Assembly: GCA_023431385.1 (NCBI GenBank)
Contig: JAEYWA010000035.1
Coordinates: forward strand, 1 to 10,430
Direction of reading: 5' to 3'
DNA from: Bacillota bacterium
GTDB lineage: Bacteria > Bacillota > Clostridia > Acetivibrionales > DSM-1351
Length of the DNA stretch: 10,430 bases
In this document: one piece after another, positions 5,819 through 10,430 of the stretch
How positions within the stretch are numbered: the stretch's first letter is position 1
Layout of the letters: each line of letters opens with the position of its first letter
Made by a program: the position numbers and the translations under genes
Notes under the pieces: model-generated
What the model was told of the DNA's origin: nothing
The model's input: only the letters and a program-made list of their open reading frames with translations
The model's database searches: none

Positions 5819-6413
5819 ATTTGCCCTAATAATAATTGCAAGTTCTGCCTTATATTATTTTGCTAAGGATATAAAATTGGCGGCAGGTTTGTTTATTCTA
5901 CTAACGCTTGGACTAATATGGAGCATTCAGGTATCGACGGTACGCAAAAAAGAGTCGATTAATCAAGCAATTGGAAACATAGAAGACGCTTTTCAAAAAA
6001 GGCACGATATGCTATCTAAGATATATGAGACGACTAAGGGCCTTATCAAGTTCAAGGAAAATGAAATGGAGGCTATTGTTGTCATGTTAAATAATGTTAA
6101 AAATACCGGGACAGGATTTAATGAACGGCTTAGGCATCAGGACCAGGTTAAAAGCATTCTTATCAACAATCTTGAAAAGCTTAGAGATGAAAAGGTTAGC
6201 AATCAGTTTTTAATTCTGACTCAGTCAATTAACGAAGTTGAAGAAAACTTATCAGCAGCAAGAAGATTTTATAATTACTCAGTCAAGGAGTATAACTCTG
6301 AAATTGGCACTTTTCCAGCATCTGTTATAGCTAAAATAAAGGGGTTACAGACAATGAGCTATTTTGAGGTGGAAAATGAAAATATAAAGGAAAGTATAGA
6401 AATAAAATTCTAA
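5811..6413 (+). CDS. LemA family protein
   Basis: 200 aa. The ATG at 5811 has AGGAGGA (5796-5802) nine bases upstream and overlaps the DUF3137 stop, so the two are translationally coupled. Hydrophobic segments at 3-17 and 23-40 anchor the protein. After RKKES comes the LemA signature region (INQAIGNIEDAFQKRHDMLSK, ETTKGLIKFKENEMEAI), followed by long amphipathic helices consistent with the LemA helical bundle, then SVKEYNSEIGTFPASVIAKI, also typical. LemA proteins are widespread membrane-associated proteins without an established bacterial function. No terminator is evident in the 135 bp before dnaE. Confidence 0.85.
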   Translation: MFRFALIIIASSALYYFAKDIKLAAGLFILLTLGLIWSIQVSTVRKKESINQAIGNIEDAFQKRHDMLSKIYETTKGLIKFKENEMEAIVVMLNNVKNTGTGFNERLRHQDQVKSILINNLEKLRDEKVSNQFLILTQSINEVEENLSAARRFYNYSVKEYNSEIGTFPASVIAKIKGLQTMSYFEVENENIKESIEIKF

Positions 6414-6485
6414 TCCGTTTTCATCTTTTACCCTATTCAATTCAGTTAAAAGTTAGTTTACTTTTACGTCTATTCAGAGCTGTTG

Positions 6486-6494
6486 TGATATAAT
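6486..6494 (+). promoter_or_regulatory. Extended -10 promoter for dnaE
   Basis: TGATATAAT (6486-6494) is a perfect extended -10 (TGnTATAAT). No good -35 is seen at 16-18 bp; TTTACG at 6463-6468 is 20 bp away. Extended -10 promoters can work without a strong -35. Transcription would start near 6500, giving a leader of about 49 nt. Confidence 0.6.
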
Positions 6495-6506
6495 TAGGAT
6501 GACAGC

Positions 6507-6554
6507 TAGTATTAGAATAAGAATATAGGATAGTAGGGAAAAATTAAAATGGAG
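6507..6554 (+). promoter_or_regulatory. UAG-rich dnaE leader, possible TRAP-type site
   Basis: After the predicted transcription start, TAG triplets fall at 6507, 6513, 6526, 6531 and 6534, and GAG is codon 2 of dnaE (6552). The 6531/6534 pair merges into the SD (AGGG, 6535-6538). TRAP binds multiple (G/U)AG triplets, usually spaced by two or three bases. Here only two gaps have that spacing and one is 10 nt, so the match is imperfect and could be chance in AT-rich DNA. It is listed because mtrB lies downstream of dnaE. Confidence 0.2.
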
Positions 6555-9500
6555 ACACACGTGAAAGATTTCGTTCACCTGCACGTACACACCGAATACA
6601 GTCTATTGGACGGTTCAAACAGAGTTAAAGACCTGATTCAAAGAGTTAAAGAGCTTGGCATGATTAGTGTTGCCATAACTGACCACGGAGTTATGTATGG
6701 TGTTGTCGAGTTCTATAAAGAAGCAGTTAAAAACGATATAAAGCCGATACTTGGTTGCGAAATATATACAGCAAAGCGTAGCATGCAGGATAAACAGCCT
6801 GGGCTGGATTCCGATTACGGGCATCTCGTGTTGCTGGCGAAAAATCAGACTGGGTATAAGAATCTTATGAAAATAGTATCCCTTGGATTTACCGAGGGTT
6901 TTTATTACAAACCAAGAGTTGATTATCAGACCTTGGAAAAGTATTCCGAAGGCATAATTGCTCTCAGTGCCTGCCTTTCGGGAGACATTCCTGCTGCAAT
7001 TCTCACAAACGATTATGAAAAGGCGGCAGAACTGGCTAAAAAGCTCAATTCCATATTTGGGCAGGATAATTTTTATCTGGAATTACAGCATAACGGAATA
7101 AGCGATCAGAATCTGGTAAACCAACAGCTCATAAGGCTCTCACGGGAACTCGGAATACCACTTGTAGCTACAAATGATTGTCATTTTCTCACAAGGGAAG
7201 CGGCCCGCTCCCATGAAATACTTTTATGTATTCAAACGGGAAAAACCATCAACGATGAAAACAGGATGAAATTTAACACCGATGAGATATATGTCAAATC
7301 ACCGGAAGAAATGTATGATAATTTCAGAAATGTTGAAGCTGCCCTTCATAATACTGTAAAAATCGCAGATATGTGCAATGTTGAACTGGAATTTGGGCAG
7401 CTGCATTTACCCAGCTTTGATGTTGAGGAGGGCTATACCCCCTATGAATATCTCAGAGAAAAGTGTTACATGGGCTTGACCCGAAAATTTGGAGAGAATT
7501 GCGGTGAAGAGGTTAAGCAAAGACTTGAGTATGAACTCTCTGTCATATCCAAGATGGGGTATGTAGAATACTTCCTGATTGTTTGGGACTTTATCAGGTA
7601 TGCCAGAGAAAATGACATAATGGTTGGTCCCGGAAGAGGCTCTGCAGCGGGAAGTCTTGTTTCCTACTGTCTTGGAATAACCAGCATCAATCCTTTAAAA
7701 TACAACCTTCTTTTTGAAAGATTCTTAAATCCCGAAAGAATCAGCATGCCTGATATAGATATTGACTTCTGCTATGAAAGAAGGCAGGAGGTAATTGATT
7801 ATGTTATCAGCAAATACGGTAAGGACAAGGTTTCACAGATAATAACCTTTGGAACCATGGCTGCAAGAGCTGCCATAAGAGATGTGGGCCGAGCGCTTGA
7901 TATACCTTATGGGGAGGTGGATATCGTTGCAAAGATGATACCATTTCAAATAGGTATGAATATAAATAAGGCTCTGGAATTTAACCCCGAACTTAAGAAA
8001 AAGTATGAGCTTGAAGAGCAGACACGTTTATTGATTGATACGGCAATAAGCCTTGAAGGGCTACCCAGACATGCTTCAACCCACGCAGCCGGAGTTGTTA
8101 TATCTAAAGAACCGATTGTAGAATATGTTCCATTGCAGCTTAATGAAAACAATGTAACCACACAGTTTACCATGGTTCTTCTGGAGGAACTTGGTCTGCT
8201 TAAGATGGATTTTCTTGGACTGAGAACACTCACTGTAATCCGTGATACGGTAAACCTGATAGAATTGGGTCATAGCAAAAAAATTGATATTAATAATATA
8301 GATTATGATGACACCGATGTATATAAAATGATAGGCGAGGGCAAGACTGTTGGTATATTCCAGCTTGAAAGCGCCGGTATGACCCAGTTTATGAAGGAAC
8401 TGCAGCCGAACTCCCTGGAAGACATAATTGCGGGTATTTCTCTGTACAGGCCCGGCCCTATGGACCAGATACCCAGATATATAAGAAATAAAAATAACCC
8501 CAGAGAAATCAAATACCACCATCCCCTCCTTGAAAACATACTGAATGTTACTTACGGCTGCATGGTATATCAGGAGCAGGTAATGCAGATAGTAAGAGAA
8601 TTGGCTGGGTATTCTTACGGTAGATCAGACCTTGTCAGACGAGCAATGTCAAAGAAAAAAGTTTCAGTAATGGAGCTGGAACGTAAGAACTTTATATATG
8701 GTATAAACGATGAAGAGGGTAATGAAGTAGTAAGAGGAGCTGTAAGAAATGGCGTTGATGAGTTTACCGCCAATAAAATATTTGACGAAATGATGGACTT
8801 TGCCAGTTACGCCTTTAACAAATCCCATGCAGCTGCATATGCTGTTGTTGCTTATCAGACGGCATGGCTGAAGCACTACTACCCCGTTGAATTTCTTGCA
8901 GCCTCTTTAAACAGCTTTTTGGGCAGCAGTGATAAAGTTTCACAGTATGTAAATGAATGCAAGGCGTTAAATATAAAAGTTCTGCCTCCCGACGTAAATG
9001 AAAGCAGCGTAAGGTTTACAGTTGTCAATCAGAAGATTAGATTCGGACTGGCAGCTATAAAAAATGTCGGTGAAAATGCCATACAGTCAATGATTAAAGA
9101 ACGCGCTGAAAACGGCATGTTTACGACTTTTTTGGATTTTTGTCAGAGAATAGAAGGTCGGGAAATAAATAAAAGGTGTATTGAAAGTCTCATTAAGTGT
9201 GGAGCTTTTGACTCATTGAATGTATACAGGTCCAAGCTTATGGCCGTTTATGAGCGATTTCTGGATGGAATTGCCCAATCTCGGAAGAAAAGCATGGAAG
9301 GACAGCTGTCGATATTTGATTTGATGCAGGAGCCGCAGGAGTCCCTCAAGGAAGATTATCCGGATATAAAGGAGTATCCGCCAAATGTTATGCTGGCAAT
9401 GGAAAAGGAAATGCTGGGACTTTATGTTTCAGGCCATCCATTAAGCGAGTTCCAGAGTATTCTTGATAAAAATGTAAATCTGTTGAGCAAGGATATGCTG

Positions 9501-10040
9501 TTGGGTGGGAATGATGAAAACGGTGAAATTGAACTGGAACTGAAAAAGCTTACTGACTCAATGCGGGTTACTGTTGGAGGAATAATAGTATCTAGAAAAA
9601 CCAAGACCACAAAAAATAATAATCTAATGGCTTTTATAGGTCTTGAAGACCTCTACGGAACAATGGAACTGATAGTATTTCCCACCGTGTATGAGAGATA
9701 TTCGCAGATACTTCAGCAGGAAAGTATTGTAATAGTAAATGGAAGACTTAGCTTAAGAGAGGATGAACAGCCTAAAATTATCTGTGAAGAGGTATTGCCC
9801 ATTAAAAGCCTTGAGGAAAAAGGTCTCTATATGTACTTAAATAGGGAAATGACCAGAGAAGAAAGTACATCCCTGATTGCTCTTTTAAAATATTTTAGCG
9901 GTACAACCCCCACATATATTCGAAAAGTAAATGACAGCGGCTATAAAAAATTAGACAGGCAATACTGGATAGATGTCAATAATGATATACTGGAGGAACT
10001 TGAATTCCGGCTTGGGAAGGATAATATAAGTATAAAATAA
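6549..10040 (+). CDS. dnaE: DNA polymerase III subunit alpha (DnaE)
   Basis: 1163 aa, a normal full length. It is the C-family replicative polymerase catalytic subunit. The N-terminal PHP domain keeps what look like all nine metal ligands (H12, H14, D21, H46, E71, H92, C142, D210, H212), so it may retain metal-dependent proofreading or pyrophosphatase activity, unlike the degenerate E. coli PHP. The polymerase core has GPGRGSAAGS (360-369), PDIDIDF (401-407, catalytic D402 and D404) and KMDFLGL with D554. Then come LYRPGP, the helix-hairpin-helix region with GLAAIKNVGENAI (833-845), a canonical beta-clamp motif QLSIFD (919-924), LYVSGHPL (958-965) and an OB fold from about 1004. In Firmicutes DnaE usually works with PolC; PolC is not in this window. 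The SD is AGGG about ten bases before ATG 6549. mtrB follows after 59 bp. Confidence 0.97.
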   Translation: METHVKDFVHLHVHTEYSLLDGSNRVKDLIQRVKELGMISVAITDHGVMYGVVEFYKEAVKNDIKPILGCEIYTAKRSMQDKQPGLDSDYGHLVLLAKNQTGYKNLMKIVSLGFTEGFYYKPRVDYQTLEKYSEGIIALSACLSGDIPAAILTNDYEKAAELAKKLNSIFGQDNFYLELQHNGISDQNLVNQQLIRLSRELGIPLVATNDCHFLTREAARSHEILLCIQTGKTINDENRMKFNTDEIYVKSPEEMYDNFRNVEAALHNTVKIADMCNVELEFGQLHLPSFDVEEGYTPYEYLREKCYMGLTRKFGENCGEEVKQRLEYELSVISKMGYVEYFLIVWDFIRYARENDIMVGPGRGSAAGSLVSYCLGITSINPLKYNLLFERFLNPERISMPDIDIDFCYERRQEVIDYVISKYGKDKVSQIITFGTMAARAAIRDVGRALDIPYGEVDIVAKMIPFQIGMNINKALEFNPELKKKYELEEQTRLLIDTAISLEGLPRHASTHAAGVVISKEPIVEYVPLQLNENNVTTQFTMVLLEELGLLKMDFLGLRTLTVIRDTVNLIELGHSKKIDINNIDYDDTDVYKMIGEGKTVGIFQLESAGMTQFMKELQPNSLEDIIAGISLYRPGPMDQIPRYIRNKNNPREIKYHHPLLENILNVTYGCMVYQEQVMQIVRELAGYSYGRSDLVRRAMSKKKVSVMELERKNFIYGINDEEGNEVVRGAVRNGVDEFTANKIFDEMMDFASYAFNKSHAAAYAVVAYQTAWLKHYYPVEFLAASLNSFLGSSDKVSQYVNECKALNIKVLPPDVNESSVRFTVVNQKIRFGLAAIKNVGENAIQSMIKERAENGMFTTFLDFCQRIEGREINKRCIESLIKCGAFDSLNVYRSKLMAVYERFLDGIAQSRKKSMEGQLSIFDLMQEPQESLKEDYPDIKEYPPNVMLAMEKEMLGLYVSGHPLSEFQSILDKNVNLLSKDMLLGGNDENGEIELELKKLTDSMRVTVGGIIVSRKTKTTKNNNLMAFIGLEDLYGTMELIVFPTVYERYSQILQQESIVIVNGRLSLREDEQPKIICEEVLPIKSLEEKGLYMYLNREMTREESTSLIALLKYFSGTTPTYIRKVNDSGYKKLDRQYWIDVNNDILEELEFRLGKDNISIK

Positions 10041-10052
10041 CCGTGCTTAATA

Positions 10053-10079
10053 TTGATTTTTGGTGGAAAATAATATAAT
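10053..10079 (+). promoter_or_regulatory. Possible promoter for mtrB
   Basis: TTGATT (10053-10058) and TATAAT (10074-10079) stand between dnaE and mtrB. The boxes match well but the 15-bp spacer is short. It would give a leader of about 14 nt. mtrB could also be read from the dnaE transcript, since no terminator separates them. Confidence 0.4.
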
Positions 10080-10099
10080 ATAAATGTCGAGGTGGTTAA

Positions 10100-10333
10100 A
10101 TGGACAACCTGGAGGATAAAATATCCGGAGAGTACGTTGCAATAAAAGCAGACGAAAACGGAGTTACTATTATCGGTTTAACACGCGGAAAGGATACTAA
10201 ATTTCATCATACCGAGAAGCTCGATAGAGGTGAGTTACTTTTAGCACAATTTACAGAAAATACATCTGCGATAAAAATCAGGGGTAAAGCCACTGTTTAT
10301 TGTAGATATGGCACTATTCAATGCGGCGAATAA
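10100..10333 (+). CDS. mtrB: trp RNA-binding attenuation protein (TRAP, MtrB)
   Basis: 77 aa, the TRAP length (75 aa in Bacillus subtilis). GAGGTGG precedes ATG 10100 by about five bases. The core is nearly identical to the Bacillus protein as I remember it: GLTRGKDTKFHHTEKLD, then AQFTENTSAIKIRG. The RNA-contact residues K37, K56 and R58 of B. subtilis correspond to K40, K59 and R61; tryptophan-pocket residues T25, Q47 and T49 correspond to T28, Q50 and T52. TRAP forms an 11-subunit ring that, with bound tryptophan, wraps RNA carrying (G/U)AG triplets and represses trp genes by attenuation or by blocking ribosome binding. The C-terminus diverges and carries two cysteines (C68, C75). In Bacillus mtrB follows folE (mtrA); here it follows dnaE. 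No trp gene or anti-TRAP gene is in the window. Confidence 0.93.
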   Translation: MDNLEDKISGEYVAIKADENGVTIIGLTRGKDTKFHHTEKLDRGELLLAQFTENTSAIKIRGKATVYCRYGTIQCGE

Positions 10334-10353
10334 CAATTTGAAAGGTAGTGTAG

Positions 10354-10430
10354 ATGATAATGTGGACAGTGGTATACATGGCCCAAAGCAAAGAAGTAGC
10401 AAATCAGCTGCAGGAGCTTTTGTCCAATGA
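10354..10430 (+). CDS. Start of a small hypothetical protein, partial
   Basis: An open frame from ATG 10354 to the window edge (25 complete codons) begins MIMWTVVYMAQSKEVANQLQ and continues with ELLSN. AAAGG (10341-10345) lies about eight bases upstream; the second ATG at 10360 is an alternative start. It lies 20 bp after mtrB, so co-transcription is likely. An opening of the MWTVVYxAxSKxxAxxLxxLL type is familiar to me from short clostridial proteins encoded near dnaE and the phosphofructokinase gene, but this is memory, not proof. The function is unknown and the rest lies beyond the window. Confidence 0.6.
   Translation, partial: MIMWTVVYMAQSKEVANQLQELLSN

Noticed and set aside
6446..6466. 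Inverted repeat TAAAAGT/ACTTTTA after the LemA gene as a terminator
   Set aside because: Seven weak base pairs with one G-C and no following T-run.
8076..8522. 148-codon minus-strand frame inside dnaE
   Set aside because: Shadow of dnaE, which is certain in this region.
10341..10356. Two UAG triplets downstream of mtrB as a TRAP autoregulatory site
   Set aside because: Only two triplets with proper spacing; known TRAP sites need many more.

Overview
The window looks like chromosomal DNA from a low-GC anaerobic Firmicute, most likely a Clostridia member of the Ruminiclostridium/Clostridium type. The DNA is AT-rich with strong purine Shine-Dalgarno (SD) sequences. It carries a Gram-positive-type DnaE, a TRAP (MtrB) protein, and an oxygen-sensitive-looking flavoenzyme set with a BFD [2Fe-2S] domain. 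The genus is inference.

Layout: (1) 1-107, minus strand: the start of a protein built from 14-residue repeats, with its own promoter. (2) 108-615: a 508-bp gene-free stretch. It holds a good plus-strand promoter (276-303), an 11-bp direct repeat, and then a leader of about 300 nt full of potential helices, with a possible 11-codon leader peptide at 377-412. (3) 616-4000, plus: four closely packed genes. They encode a GlpA/GlpO-like FAD oxidoreductase with a C-terminal BFD domain, a two-dinucleotide-domain FAD/NAD(P) oxidoreductase, a DUF1667 Cys-rich protein and a 58-aa CxxC protein. The first three probably form an electron-transfer complex oxidising glycerol 3-phosphate or a similar substrate. 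(4) 3997-4602, minus: a Cys-rich protein of unknown function, tail-to-tail with the 58-aa gene and overlapping it by 4 bases. (5) 4603-4885: an AT-rich divergent intergenic region. (6) 4886-6413, plus: a DUF3137 membrane protein and a LemA-family protein, overlapping. (7) 6549-10040, plus: dnaE (DNA polymerase III alpha) behind an extended -10 promoter. (8) 10100-10333, plus: mtrB (TRAP), then the start of another small gene at 10354 that runs off the window.

The most interesting parts are the leader of the flavoenzyme operon and the mtrB gene downstream of dnaE. In the leader, one segment (409-415) can pair either with a 5' copy of the ribosome-binding sequence or with the real ribosome-binding site. 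The dnaE leader itself contains several UAG triplets, the kind of element TRAP binds. I found no CRISPR array, tRNA, rRNA, insertion sequence or phage gene.
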